Source: FEN-299 sp963727765 (GTDB lineage Bacteria; Acidobacteriota; Vicinamibacteria; Vicinamibacterales; Fen-181). From it: a DNA stretch of 64,000 bases. The notes under the pieces are model-generated. The model made no database searches. It saw only the letters and a list, made by a program, of their open reading frames with translations, and was not told the origin of the DNA. Below are positions 36,898-45,939 of the stretch, piece after piece (positions within the stretch are counted from its first letter, which is position 1; the number at the start of each line of letters is the position of its first letter). The stretch is taken from the NCBI GenBank assembly GCA_963727765.1, contig CAVSGZ010000008.1, positions 806,001 through 870,000 of the forward strand, in the 5' to 3' direction. The position numbers were made by a program, and so were the translations under genes.

Positions 36898-39195
36898 TTG
36901 ATTTCACGGTGCTCGCTTGTCGCATCTCTCGCCATGCTCAGCGTCGCTCACCTCACGTTTGCCCAACCGGCAAAGGCCCCGGCTCCCGAGGCGGCCCGTT
37001 TGGCCGGCTACTCGTCACAGTCCTCCACGACGGAGCGCGACTGGGAGAAGAAACTCCAATCCGGGGTTGTTCCGGAGAACCTGCGTCAGGCCATGCAGCG
37101 ATTGACTGCGCGTCCCCATCACGTCGGCTCTCCCTACGACAAGGAGAATGCGGACTGGATCCTCTCCAAGTTCAAAGAATGGGGATTTGACGCCCGCATC
37201 GAGACCTTCCAGGTCCTTTTCCCGACGCCCAAGGAGCGGCTCGTCGAGATGATCGAGCCGACCAGGTTCCGAGCCACGCTGCAGGAGCCGGCTGTCTCCG
37301 GTGATCCGACCTCCAATCAGGTGGCCGAGCAGTTGCCGACCTACAACGCGTACTCCATCGACGGAGACGTGACCGCCCCGCTGGTGTACGTGAATTACGG
37401 CAACCGCGAAGATTACGAGCAACTCGACCGTCTGGGGATCTCCGTCAAGGGCGCCATCGTCATCGCGCGTTACGGCGAGAACTGGCGCGGCGCCAAGCCC
37501 AAGATCGCCGCCGAGCATGAGGCGATCGGCTGCATCATCTATTCCGACCCCAAGGAAGATGGGTTCTTCAACGGCGACGACTATCCCAAGGGTGGATGGC
37601 GGCCGCGTGACGGCGTGCAACGCGGCAGCGTCATGGACACGGATTATCCGGGCGATCCTCTGACTCCCGGAGTCGGCGCCACCGCCGACGCCAGGCGGCT
37701 CGAGATCAAGGACGCGAAGACCATCACCAGGATTCCCGTGCTGCCGATTTCTTATGGCGACGCGCTGCCGCTGCTCTCCGCGTTGCAAGGACCGGTTGCG
37801 CCGGAGGGGTGGCGAGGGGCCTTGCCGATCACCTATCACGTGGGCCCCGGCCCCGCGAAAGTTCATCTGAAAGTGTCGTCGAACTGGGACTTGAAGCCGG
37901 TCAACGACGTGATTGCCACCCTGCGCGGATCGGAGGCGCCCGAGGAGTGGGTGATCCGCGGCAATCACTATGATGCCTGGGTCAATGGCGCCGAGGACCC
38001 CATTTCGGGGATGGTGACGGTGCTCGAAGAAGCTCGCGTGCTCGGCGAACTGCATCGGCAAGGATGGAATCCGAAGCGGACGATCGTCTTCTGCGCGTGG
38101 GACGGTGAAGAGCCCGGGCTGCTGGGCTCGACCGAGTGGGTCGAAACCCATCGCGACGAGCTGCAGCAGCGCGCCGTCGCGTACATCAATTCAGACAGCA
38201 ATGACAGGGGCTTCTTTTACGCGGGTGGTACGCACGACCTGCAACACCTCATCAACGATGTGGCTCGTGACATCCAGGATCCGGAGACACACCTCTCCGT
38301 CCAGCAACGCGCGCGTCTCCAGCGTATTGGCAGGGCGCCTAGCGCCGAGGAGCGGTCCGGGATCAGAAAGAGCGACGATCTGCGGATTGGCGCGCTGGGA
38401 GACGGTTCGGACTACACCGCATTCATGGATCATGCAGGCATCTCCGTCCTCGACATCGGTTTCGGCGGCGAGGATGGCGGCGATGCCTATCATTCCATCT
38501 ACGACGATTTCTCCTGGTACACCAGGTTCGTGGACACCGACTTCGCATACGGCCGTGCGCTGGCGCAGACCGGCGGAACCGCGATCATGCGGCTGGCGGA
38601 TGCCGACGTGATTCCGTTCGAGTACACCGCCTACGCGGAGACCATCGAACGGTATGTGAGAGACCTGGAGAAGTTGCTCAAGGACAAGCAGGACGAAATC
38701 ACCGAACGGAATCTGGAACTGCAAGAGGGCGTGTTCACGGCCACAGCCGACCCGCGGAAGACCTTCGTCTCCCCTCCGGTGAAGCCTGTTCCACCGTTCA
38801 TGAACTTCGCACCGCTCAGGAACGGAGTCGAGGCGATCAAGAAGAGCGCGGAGCGGTACCAGTCGGCCTTTGCCAGATGGCAGACGGCCGAAACCGAGTT
38901 GCCGGCCCGGACAGTCACAGCTCTGAACGCGGAGCTGATTCAGGTTCAGAGAATGTGTCTGACCGAGAGAGGTCTGCCAGAGCGTCCGTGGTTCAAGAAC
39001 CAGGTCTACGCTCCCGGCGCATATACCGGCTACGGGGCCAGGCCGATTGCGGCGGTTCGTGAATACATGGATCAGGAGAAATGGAAGGAAGCGGAGGCCC
39101 AGGTTCCGATGGTTGGCCAGGTGCTCGAGCGCGTCGCGGTCGCGATTGGCAAAGCTGCCGATGACCTGCAGAAGGCCGTCGAGCAGGGGCGGTGA
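36898..39195 (+). CDS. Exported M28-family peptidase, glutamate-carboxypeptidase-II-like
   Basis: 765 residues. TTG start at 36898 chosen for the GAGGAGG six bases upstream and the signal peptide that follows. A PA-like domain (about 150-300, GISVKGAIVIARYGENWRGAK) is inserted before the peptidase core. Zinc ligands are visible: NHYDAWVNGAEDPISG (His, Asp), DGEEPGLLGSTEW (Glu pair), NSDSN (Asp) and YHSIYDDF (His). A C-terminal helical dimerisation domain (RYVRDLEKLLKDKQDE) completes the GCPII layout. It trims peptides in the periplasm. Confidence 0.92.
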   Translation: MISRCSLVASLAMLSVAHLTFAQPAKAPAPEAARLAGYSSQSSTTERDWEKKLQSGVVPENLRQAMQRLTARPHHVGSPYDKENADWILSKFKEWGFDARIETFQVLFPTPKERLVEMIEPTRFRATLQEPAVSGDPTSNQVAEQLPTYNAYSIDGDVTAPLVYVNYGNREDYEQLDRLGISVKGAIVIARYGENWRGAKPKIAAEHEAIGCIIYSDPKEDGFFNGDDYPKGGWRPRDGVQRGSVMDTDYPGDPLTPGVGATADARRLEIKDAKTITRIPVLPISYGDALPLLSALQGPVAPEGWRGALPITYHVGPGPAKVHLKVSSNWDLKPVNDVIATLRGSEAPEEWVIRGNHYDAWVNGAEDPISGMVTVLEEARVLGELHRQGWNPKRTIVFCAWDGEEPGLLGSTEWVETHRDELQQRAVAYINSDSNDRGFFYAGGTHDLQHLINDVARDIQDPETHLSVQQRARLQRIGRAPSAEERSGIRKSDDLRIGALGDGSDYTAFMDHAGISVLDIGFGGEDGGDAYHSIYDDFSWYTRFVDTDFAYGRALAQTGGTAIMRLADADVIPFEYTAYAETIERYVRDLEKLLKDKQDEITERNLELQEGVFTATADPRKTFVSPPVKPVPPFMNFAPLRNGVEAIKKSAERYQSAFARWQTAETELPARTVTALNAELIQVQRMCLTERGLPERPWFKNQVYAPGAYTGYGARPIAAVREYMDQEKWKEAEAQVPMVGQVLERVAVAIGKAADDLQKAVEQGR

Positions 39196-39229
39196 GTGTC
39201 GAAGCTGCCGAGCAGCTGCTCCGGTCCGT

Positions 39230-40846
39230 TCAGAGGTCTCCGATCGCCGCCACGAGGCGGGTCCACAACTCACCGCCGCTGGTGCCGTTGGTCAGGATCA
39301 CGATCCCCGTGCCGCGTGAAGGCGAGAACTGGGAGAAACACCGGAAGCCCGTTTGATTCGAGCCGCTGTGGTGGGCGATGTCTCCCTGTGCGGTGGCGTT
39401 GATCGACCAGCCCAATCCCCAGTAGACCGCGGAGCCGCTCGCCTCTCCCGGGCGCTCGATCGGGTCGCGGCTGTCGAGTCGAACCTGGTGTCCGAGCATT
39501 TCCCTGACCGACTTCTGCGAGATCAACCGACTGCCGGCCCGCTCGGCTCCCAGCACCTCCACTAACAGCCGCGCGTAGTCCTCAGCCGTGGTGTAGAGGG
39601 AGTACGCGGCATTGGGATGCATGTACTTCGACTTGGTCAGGACCGACCCGTCATCCCGATGGCCGGTCGCGAGCAGAGGTTCGATGTCGGCCGTCCAGGC
39701 GTAGTTGGTGTGACGCAGGCCCAACGGGTGGAACAAGTTGTCGACGGCCCAGCGGTCGATCGGCTGGCCGGTGATCTGTTCGACCACCCGTTGAAGATAG
39801 AAGACCCCCTCGCCGGAATAGCTAAAGCGTGCACCGGGCGTGAACAACAGTGGGATCGCGCCCTCGCGCTCCTCACCACCGGGACGCCAGTTGGGAAACC
39901 CCGACGTGTGGGACAGCACCATCCGGGCGGTGACCAGCCGCCGCTCGGGCTGGTCGGGAATGAACGACTCCTGACGATATTCGATGAGCGGCCGATCCAG
40001 GTTGAGCCGCTGGCGCTCGACGAGCTGCATGACCAGGATTGCGAACACCGGCTTGCTCATCGACGCCGCCTCGAAGACCGTCTCCTTGGTGACCGGCTCC
40101 TTGGTGGATGCGTTCTTGAACCCGTAGCCCTTCGACCACGCCACCTGCCGGTCCTGAATCAGGGCGATCGACACCCCGGGGACGTGAAGTTCGTTCATCA
40201 ACGCCGGCACGAGGCGGTCGAACGTCGTGATCAGGACTTCGCGCCCGAGCTGCCCGGCCCTCCCGCCCGGGGCGATCTGCTGGAGTGCCAGAGTGGCCCC
40301 ACGTCGCACCGCTTCGTCCCTGTCATGAAGCGCTTCGGTCAGGGCCGGGACCGCTTCCCGGGCCGCCGAGCGCAGACCGCCGAGCGCGACCGCCGACGCG
40401 TAGCGGACGTTCTCGCTGGGATCGGAGAGCGCCTTGATGAGTCCGGGAACCGCTGCCTGGCCCGGCAGCCCCACTCGGCCGAAGGCGATTGCGGCCGACC
40501 AGCGGACCTCGGCATTGGGGTCGGCGAGAGCCCGAGTCAGCGCCGGCACGGCGGCCTGGCCTATCCGGCCGAGGGCGAGAACGGCGGCGCCTCGAAGGTA
40601 GATGTCTTCGTCCGTGAACGTCGCCACCAGCGGGTCGATCGCCGCCGCCGCTGCCGGACCGAGCTGCCCGAGCGCGGTCGCCGCGTTCTCCCGGACCAGT
40701 GGGTTCGCATCCTTCAACGCCGCAATCAACGCGGGGACGCGGGAAGCCTCCGCCTGCGTCTGGGCCCTCACGGCGAGAGGGGATGCCCAGCACGTCGCCG
40801 AAACGACGGCCAACACGACGCGGCCCAAGCGGTCGATCCGAGTCAT
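39230..40846 (-). CDS. Exported HEAT-repeat / class C beta-lactamase-like serine hydrolase
   Basis: 538 residues from the ATG at 40846 (GAGAGG upstream); an in-frame ATG eight codons earlier is less well placed. Signal peptide, then five to six HEAT/PBS-lyase-type repeats (about 35-200; LIAALKDANPLVRENAATALGQL recurs). A CubicO/class C domain follows (about 215-538) with SMSK as the SxxK motif, YSGEG for the tyrosine motif, and HHSGSNQTGF near the end. HEAT repeats before a serine hydrolase suggest a protein partner. Esterase, D-aminopeptidase and beta-lactamase activities are all possible. Confidence 0.87.
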   Translation of the reverse strand: MTRIDRLGRVVLAVVSATCWASPLAVRAQTQAEASRVPALIAALKDANPLVRENAATALGQLGPAAAAAIDPLVATFTDEDIYLRGAAVLALGRIGQAAVPALTRALADPNAEVRWSAAIAFGRVGLPGQAAVPGLIKALSDPSENVRYASAVALGGLRSAAREAVPALTEALHDRDEAVRRGATLALQQIAPGGRAGQLGREVLITTFDRLVPALMNELHVPGVSIALIQDRQVAWSKGYGFKNASTKEPVTKETVFEAASMSKPVFAILVMQLVERQRLNLDRPLIEYRQESFIPDQPERRLVTARMVLSHTSGFPNWRPGGEEREGAIPLLFTPGARFSYSGEGVFYLQRVVEQITGQPIDRWAVDNLFHPLGLRHTNYAWTADIEPLLATGHRDDGSVLTKSKYMHPNAAYSLYTTAEDYARLLVEVLGAERAGSRLISQKSVREMLGHQVRLDSRDPIERPGEASGSAVYWGLGWSINATAQGDIAHHSGSNQTGFRCFSQFSPSRGTGIVILTNGTSGGELWTRLVAAIGDL

Positions 40847-40977
40847 CGGGTAGCCTCTCGATTCATCCATCGCGTTGAGAGTCCGGCACGCCCTCGACCG
40901 TGAGCGCGGGAGCAGCCCAGTGGCCTTCGGTTTCGAAGACGCAGCCGCCGGCCACCCTCTACGCTCTGCGCCGTGCT

Positions 40978-41436
40978 CTAGCGCTCAGGAACCGGGCTCG
41001 TGTCCTGCTGTTTCACGAACTCGTACGTGCAGGTGCGGCCGATGATGCCGAGGCCTGCGCTCTTGGTGCCTCTGCCTTCTGTCTCGTTGAACTGGGCCTT
41101 GATGTCGTAGCCATAATCCGAGCCCTGTGTGACGAAGACTCCAGTAGCGTATGTCCTGGAGACGACCTTGCCTGTGGCAGACAGCTTGGCGGCGCCGTCG
41201 TCGGCGATCTTGCCTTCGATCAGCAGGTAGCCGGGCTCACCCGCAGTGCCGTGCTCTCCGCGAAGGTTGCCGTCTTTGACCATGCTGGGAAAGTGCCAGG
41301 TATAGCCCTGGGTCTTCCCCTTTTCGGGGCAGGTCAGCGTCGTGAGCCACTTGCCGTCGAAGCGCCCCCCTGCCACCGAAACTCCTGGCAAGAGCATCAA
41401 GGCGCAGATCGCCAGCATCTGGACCGTGTTTCGCAT
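40978..41436 (-). CDS. Small exported protein of unknown function
   Basis: 152 residues from the ATG at 41436, behind AAGGAG. Signal peptide (MRNTVQMLAICALMLLPGVSVA), then a beta-rich domain: GRFDGKWLTTLTCPEK, GYTWHFPSMVKDGNLRGEHGT, and YLLIEGKIADDGAAKLSATGKV. The 'G.W..T..C' pattern with later conserved glycines resembles a widespread small lipocalin-like family. Alone between genes of other strands. Confidence 0.8.
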   Translation of the reverse strand: MRNTVQMLAICALMLLPGVSVAGGRFDGKWLTTLTCPEKGKTQGYTWHFPSMVKDGNLRGEHGTAGEPGYLLIEGKIADDGAAKLSATGKVVSRTYATGVFVTQGSDYGYDIKAQFNETEGRGTKSAGLGIIGRTCTYEFVKQQDTSPVPER

Positions 41437-41815
41437 GTCCTTGTTCTCCTTGGGTATGCACTCTAACGGGCGGTGGTCATTGGCTGATTCCAACACACGA
41501 CCTGCAAGAGGTCAACGAGATCCACTGCTTGTTAGCAGGCTGCGCCGACGATCATGTCGTTGAAACCCGTAGAATGGCGCGACTTGCGGAGGCAATGGCC
41601 GGCCGAGTCCTTGCGATAGGTCTTCTACAACTGCTTCTGCGGTGTGAGGCGACCCCGTCGTGACGCGGACGCGGAGGCGGGTGGCTTGCCAACCGCAGCT
41701 CGCCGGGAGGGGAGTCGCACCGGTGTCGGATTCGTTCCCCGGGAAACGCCACTTCGGGTGGCGTTTCCATGCGCACTTAGCCGTCGCTGGAGAGCGCTCG
41801 GCTAGGTGCGAAGGG
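41437..41815. other. Gene-free stretch
   Basis: About 380 bases between the small exported gene and the IS30 remnant. No frame here has protein-like sequence. The only structure seen is the hairpin at 41742-41768. Confidence 0.4.
41742..41768. other. Strong hairpin with UUCGG loop
   Basis: GGAAACGCCAC and its exact complement GTGGCGTTTCC enclose TTCGG, an 11-bp perfect stem. There is no poly-T tail on either side, so a Rho-independent terminator is doubtful; it could end an untranslated RNA or be a dispersed repeat. Confidence 0.45.
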
Positions 41816-41948
41816 TGTCCTTCCTGAGAGAGGGGTAAGGTGAATTCAATCGGTCAACGCAACACCATACGCAATTGGAGGCGGTATAGGGGCGTGTTGG
41901 TCGAGGATGTCGTGGAGTGAGAAGAACGAGCTGTGGGCCCGGTGGCGC
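41816..41948 (+). mobile_element. IS30-family remnant (terminal repeat and transposase 5' end)
   Basis: The 30-bp inverted repeat at 41834-41863 and the following transposase start (SWSEKNELWARWR) match the IS30 copy at 55.6-56.1 kb. The outer 18 bases (TGTCCTTCCTGAGAGAGG) match the other copy's left end. Similarity stops at 41948. The first start codon is ATA here. Confidence 0.8.
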
Positions 41949-42039
41949 GTGACCCATGTGCCCGGAAAGGACCATCGACGCCAGCGGATCGCCCATCCAT
42001 CGCCGACGTGACGAGCGCGAGAGTGAACGGTTGTCCGTC

Positions 42040-43446
42040 TTACAGGTACGACCGGTACTGCGCGTGCACTTCGGGCCGGAATTGCGGCTGGTAGGTCGCG
42101 CTGAGTTGCAGCGGCCAGTCCGGACGTTCTCCCGTCAGCACCCACGCCGCCTGTCGCGCGGCTCCATCCGCGACGTACTCGGAGACCACCGGCACCCCGA
42201 CGGGCTGGTTGAAGATCGTCGATGCAATCCGCTGCACGGCCACGCTCTGCGCTCCGCCGCCTATGAGAAGGATGCACTTGGCGTCAACGCCATTGGCCTC
42301 CAGCGCCTCCAGAGCCATGGCCAGGCCGCACAGCATTCCTTCGACAGCCGCACGGGCGATATTCTGGGGCGTCGTCGATGCGATCGACATGCCGTGCAGC
42401 GACGCCTTGGCGTTCGGTCGATTCGGTGTGCGCTCGCCCTCGAAATACGGGATGAGCACAAGTCCACCAGCACCCGGCTCGACAGTCAGCGCAAGATCCG
42501 ACAGCGTCGAGAGATCCACCTTCAACAGGTCAGCAATTGACTTCAGGACGCGTGCCGCATTCAGCGTCACCGCGATCGGCAGGTAGCGGCCCGACGCGTC
42601 GGCGAAGCCCGCCACCGCCCCCGACGCGTCGTGACTCGGCACGTCGGATACCGCGAACACCGTGCCGCTCGTGCCGATCGACAGTGCGACGTCGCCTTCC
42701 TGCAGATTCAGACCGAGCGCTGCCGCGGCGTTGTCGCCGGCACCCGGACCGACGACGATGCCCTGCGGAGTGCGTCCTGCGAACGCTGATGCGGCCAGCA
42801 CACGCGGGAGGACGGGTCGCGAACCAAGCGCCACCTCCACGAAGTCCCACAGGTACTGATTCCGCACCGAGTCGAAGTAGCCGGTGCCGGACGCATCAGA
42901 ACGGTCGGTCACCAGTTCGTCAAGCACAGGACCGAGCGGACTCTCGCCGACCGGCCCGTAGCCGCGGAGCCGCCAGGTCAGCCAGTCGTGCGGCAGTGCC
43001 ACCGCAGCCACGCGCTGGGCATTCCGAGGCTCGCGGTCGCGCAGCCAGCGCACCTTCGTGATGGTGAACGAGGCGACCGGCAACGAGCCGGTCCCCTCTG
43101 CGAAGTTCTCGGCGCCGAGTTCCCTGATGAGGTCTTCGGCGGCACCGGCGCTCCGCGTGTCGTTCCACAGCAAGGCGTCGCGGATCACGCGACCTTCGGC
43201 ATCGAGCGCTACCATGCCGTGCTGCTGACCAGCAATCGAGATCGCCGCCGCATCGGCAACACCACCGGCAGCAGCAATGGCCGCCCGCAGCGCCTGCCAC
43301 CAGGCCTGCGGGTTCACCTCGGTACCGCCCGGATGGACCGCGCTGCCAGCACGCTGAATCCGACCAGTGCCAAGCTCGCGAATGACGACCTTGCAGGATT
43401 GCGTGGACGAATCCACGCCTGCCACCAGATGCGCCGTCCCTGACAT
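42040..43446 (-). CDS. xylB: Xylulokinase (FGGY carbohydrate kinase)
   Basis: 468 residues from the ATG at 43446. FGGY-kinase features: LVAGVDSSTQSCKVVI (phosphate-1 loop), SIAGQQHGMVALD (xylulokinase QQHG signature), LLWNDTRS, LSIGTSGTVFAV (second phosphate loop), and LLIGGGAQS (adenosine site). It phosphorylates D-xylulose, feeding the pentose phosphate pathway. It heads the leftward end of a pentose gene set (AraD, AraB, isomerase, symporter) and is separated from AraD by about 100 bases. Confidence 0.93.
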   Translation of the reverse strand: MSGTAHLVAGVDSSTQSCKVVIRELGTGRIQRAGSAVHPGGTEVNPQAWWQALRAAIAAAGGVADAAAISIAGQQHGMVALDAEGRVIRDALLWNDTRSAGAAEDLIRELGAENFAEGTGSLPVASFTITKVRWLRDREPRNAQRVAAVALPHDWLTWRLRGYGPVGESPLGPVLDELVTDRSDASGTGYFDSVRNQYLWDFVEVALGSRPVLPRVLAASAFAGRTPQGIVVGPGAGDNAAAALGLNLQEGDVALSIGTSGTVFAVSDVPSHDASGAVAGFADASGRYLPIAVTLNAARVLKSIADLLKVDLSTLSDLALTVEPGAGGLVLIPYFEGERTPNRPNAKASLHGMSIASTTPQNIARAAVEGMLCGLAMALEALEANGVDAKCILLIGGGAQSVAVQRIASTIFNQPVGVPVVSEYVADGAARQAAWVLTGERPDWPLQLSATYQPQFRPEVHAQYRSYL

Positions 43447-43549
43447 GCTCGCCCGCCTCACTGTGCGTTCGGATCGACGTCTTGCTGTAGCCAGGTGTGC
43501 CGGTGTGTCACACGTAGCGGACTGGCGGCTGGGCACTGGCAACAGACTG

Positions 43550-44254
43550 CTACGGTTTCTGTCCCTGTCCGTAATACGCCCCCGGCCCGTGCTTCCGGAG
43601 GAAGTGCTTCTCGCTGAGTTCCCGCGCGATCGCGTGCGACTCCGGGGCGAGCACCACGGTGTGCCACGCCGTGCACGCCACTTCTTCGAGGATGACGGCC
43701 AGCTCGGCGGCCGCGCTCGCCGACTCGGCCCAGCAGAACGGACCGTGTCCCCTCACCAGCACCGCCGGCCGCTCGAGTGGATCGAGGCCCGCAAGACGCC
43801 GCACGATCACCTGCCCGGTGTTCCACTCGTAGGCCGACTGGATCTCGTCCGCCGTCATCACGTCGGTCACCGGTACGGCGCCGCGAAAATGGTCGGCATG
43901 GGTCGTCCCGAGGCAGGGGATCTCCCGACCCGCCTGCGCCCAGATGGTCGCGAACCGGGAATGGGTGTGGACGACACCGCCAATGCGAGGGAACGCCTTG
44001 TAAAGGGCCAGGTGCGTCGGCAGGTCCGACGACGGCCGGAAGCGTCCTTCGACGCTGCGACCCTCGAGGTCGGTCACGACGAGCGTGTCGGCGTCGAGTT
44101 GGTCGTAGGGGATGCCGCTGGGCTTGATGATCACCAACCCCTGGTCCCGGTCGACGGCGCTGGCGTTCCCGAACGCCCCGACGGCGAGACCGTGGCGGGC
44201 GAGCGCCACGTTCGCCTCGAGCACGTCCTGGCGAAGCACGGAGAGCGCGATCAT
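43550..44254 (-). CDS. araD: L-ribulose-5-phosphate 4-epimerase
   Basis: 234 residues, family length. Class II aldolase fold: ALARHGLAVGAFGNASAVD, IIKPSGIPYDQLDADTLVV, SSDLPTHLALYKAFPRIGGVVHTHSRFATIWAQ with zinc histidines H-T-H, GTTHADHFRG, and a third histidine in VRGHGPF. Converts L-ribulose 5-phosphate to D-xylulose 5-phosphate. The ATG overlaps the AraB stop by four bases (ATGA), so the two are translationally coupled. Confidence 0.95.
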   Translation of the reverse strand: MIALSVLRQDVLEANVALARHGLAVGAFGNASAVDRDQGLVIIKPSGIPYDQLDADTLVVTDLEGRSVEGRFRPSSDLPTHLALYKAFPRIGGVVHTHSRFATIWAQAGREIPCLGTTHADHFRGAVPVTDVMTADEIQSAYEWNTGQVIVRRLAGLDPLERPAVLVRGHGPFCWAESASAAAELAVILEEVACTAWHTVVLAPESHAIARELSEKHFLRKHGPGAYYGQGQKP

Positions 44255-45828
44255 GACCGTCTCACCTCCGCGGCAATTCGCCGCAGGCCCGGCAGCGCAA
44301 ACCCGACTGCCGCCGGCTCGGCGTCCGGCCGCCCCATGGCGAAGTACAGCTTGCGGTACATCTGGAACAACTCCTCGTACACGACCGCCTGTCTCGGGTC
44401 CGGGGCGACGATGTCGAAGCCTGGGCAGAGGGCGTCCTGGGCCTGGCCGATCGCCCGGAACGCACCTGCTGCCATGAAAGCGAAGATCGCCGACCCGAGG
44501 CTGGTGACCTCCGCCTTCGGCACGAGAATCGGCTTGTTGAGCACGTTGGCGTACACCGCGTTGAGTGCCGGGTTCTTTCGCGGAATCCCCCCGCCATTGA
44601 TGACGCGGCAAACCGGCACGCCGTACTCCTCCATCCGTTCGAGGACAATCCGCGTGTGGAACGCCGTCCCTTCGATCGCGGCACACAGATCGTCCTGCGC
44701 AGTGTGCGTCAGATTCCAGCCGAGCGTGACGCCGCCCAATTCAGGATTGACGAGCACGGTACGGTCGCCGTTGTCCCACGTCAGGCGCAGCAACCCGGTT
44801 TCCCCGGCCCTGTACCGCTCCAGGCCCGTCGACAGATCCTGGACTGTCGTGCCCGACCGGCGCGCGATCGCCTCGAAGATGTCGCCCGTGGCCGACAGCC
44901 CGGCCTCGATCCCGGTGAGCGCCGGGTGAACCGAACCGGGGACCACGCCGCAGAGGCCTGGCACGCACACCATCTTGTCGCTCACCGCGATGATGCAGGT
45001 GGAGGTGCCGATCACGTTGACGACGTCGCCCAGGCGAACGCCGGCGCCGATGGCATCCCAGTGGGCGTCGAAGGCGCCGATGGGGATGGGAATCCCGGCG
45101 CAAAGGCCGAGTTGCTCAGCCCACTTCGGTGTCAGGCGGCCGGCCAGGTGGTCCGAGGTGGCGAAGCGGCCGGCGATCTTGTCCCGCACGCCCGCCAGCA
45201 GCGGGTCGACCGCGACCAGGAAACGCTCCGGGGGCAGGCCGCCGAGCGCGGCGCTCCACATCCACTTGTGCCCCATCGCGCAGATGCTCCGCGGCACCTC
45301 GAGCGGGTCGGTCATCCCGCAGAGCGTCGCGGCGACCATGTCGCAATGCTCGAACGCGGTGACCAGGCGACCCCGCTTGTCGGGGTTGTGGCGAAGCCAG
45401 TGCAGCAGCTTCGAGAACCCCCACTCGGACGAGTAGGTCTCGCCGCACCAATGAATCGCCTCGAGACCAGTCTCATGCGCGACGCGCGTGATGAGCGCGG
45501 CTTCTTCCCACGCCCGGTGGTCGCACCAGAGGTAGTAGTCGTCGAGCGGCACCAGGCCTTCGCCCACCGGGACGACGCTCGAGCCCGTCGTGTCGAGCGC
45601 CAGTGCCGCTACGTCCGAGCCGTCCACGCCAGCCGCGGCGAGAGCCTGCCGCGACGCCGAGGCGAGCGCGTGCATCTGGTCGTCGTGGCTCTGCGTGGCG
45701 AAGTCGGGGTCCTGCTTGCTGCGATGCAGTGGATACTCAGCCACTCCCGAACCGAGACGCCCACGCGAGGAATCCACGATCGACACGCGTACGCTCAACG
45801 TCCCGAAATCCACGCCGGCGACAATCAT
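44251..45828 (-). CDS. araB: Ribulokinase
   Basis: 525 residues, near the usual AraB length. Seen are AGVDFGTLSVRVSIVD (phosphate-1 loop), YYLWCDHRAWEEA, the AraB-type IHWCGETYSSEWGFSKLLHW, GAFDAHWDAIGAG, and NVIGTSTCIIAVSD (second phosphate loop), with INGGGIPRKN at the nucleotide end. It phosphorylates L-ribulose. Followed by AraD with a 4-base overlap; upstream is the sugar isomerase gene. Confidence 0.95.
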   Translation of the reverse strand: MIVAGVDFGTLSVRVSIVDSSRGRLGSGVAEYPLHRSKQDPDFATQSHDDQMHALASASRQALAAAGVDGSDVAALALDTTGSSVVPVGEGLVPLDDYYLWCDHRAWEEAALITRVAHETGLEAIHWCGETYSSEWGFSKLLHWLRHNPDKRGRLVTAFEHCDMVAATLCGMTDPLEVPRSICAMGHKWMWSAALGGLPPERFLVAVDPLLAGVRDKIAGRFATSDHLAGRLTPKWAEQLGLCAGIPIPIGAFDAHWDAIGAGVRLGDVVNVIGTSTCIIAVSDKMVCVPGLCGVVPGSVHPALTGIEAGLSATGDIFEAIARRSGTTVQDLSTGLERYRAGETGLLRLTWDNGDRTVLVNPELGGVTLGWNLTHTAQDDLCAAIEGTAFHTRIVLERMEEYGVPVCRVINGGGIPRKNPALNAVYANVLNKPILVPKAEVTSLGSAIFAFMAAGAFRAIGQAQDALCPGFDIVAPDPRQAVVYEELFQMYRKLYFAMGRPDAEPAAVGFALPGLRRIAAEVRRS

Positions 45829-45878
45829 CGTGGTCCTCGTAGGACTCAGGAGTCAGGATTCAGTGGACCACGCTGCTT

Positions 45879-45908
45879 CCCGAATCCCGAATCCTGAAGC
45901 CCGAATCC
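45879..45908. repeat. Short direct repeats CCCGAATCC
   Basis: Three copies of CCCGAATCC (45879, 45886, 45900) between AraB and the isomerase, near an inverted TCAGGATTC. Resembles dispersed intergenic repeats; a similar GGGATC-rich run lies at 63908-63950. Confidence 0.4.
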
Positions 45909-45939
45909 TGCTACGCAGGCATGTTCCTGCGCAGTCGCG

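Noticed and set aside
41640..41770. A tRNA-like or tmRNA end suggested by gtcggattcg
   Set aside because: No cloverleaf could be folded around it.
45879..45908. CRISPR array from the CCCGAATCC repeats
   Set aside because: Three 9-base repeats with no regular spacers; no cas genes in the window.
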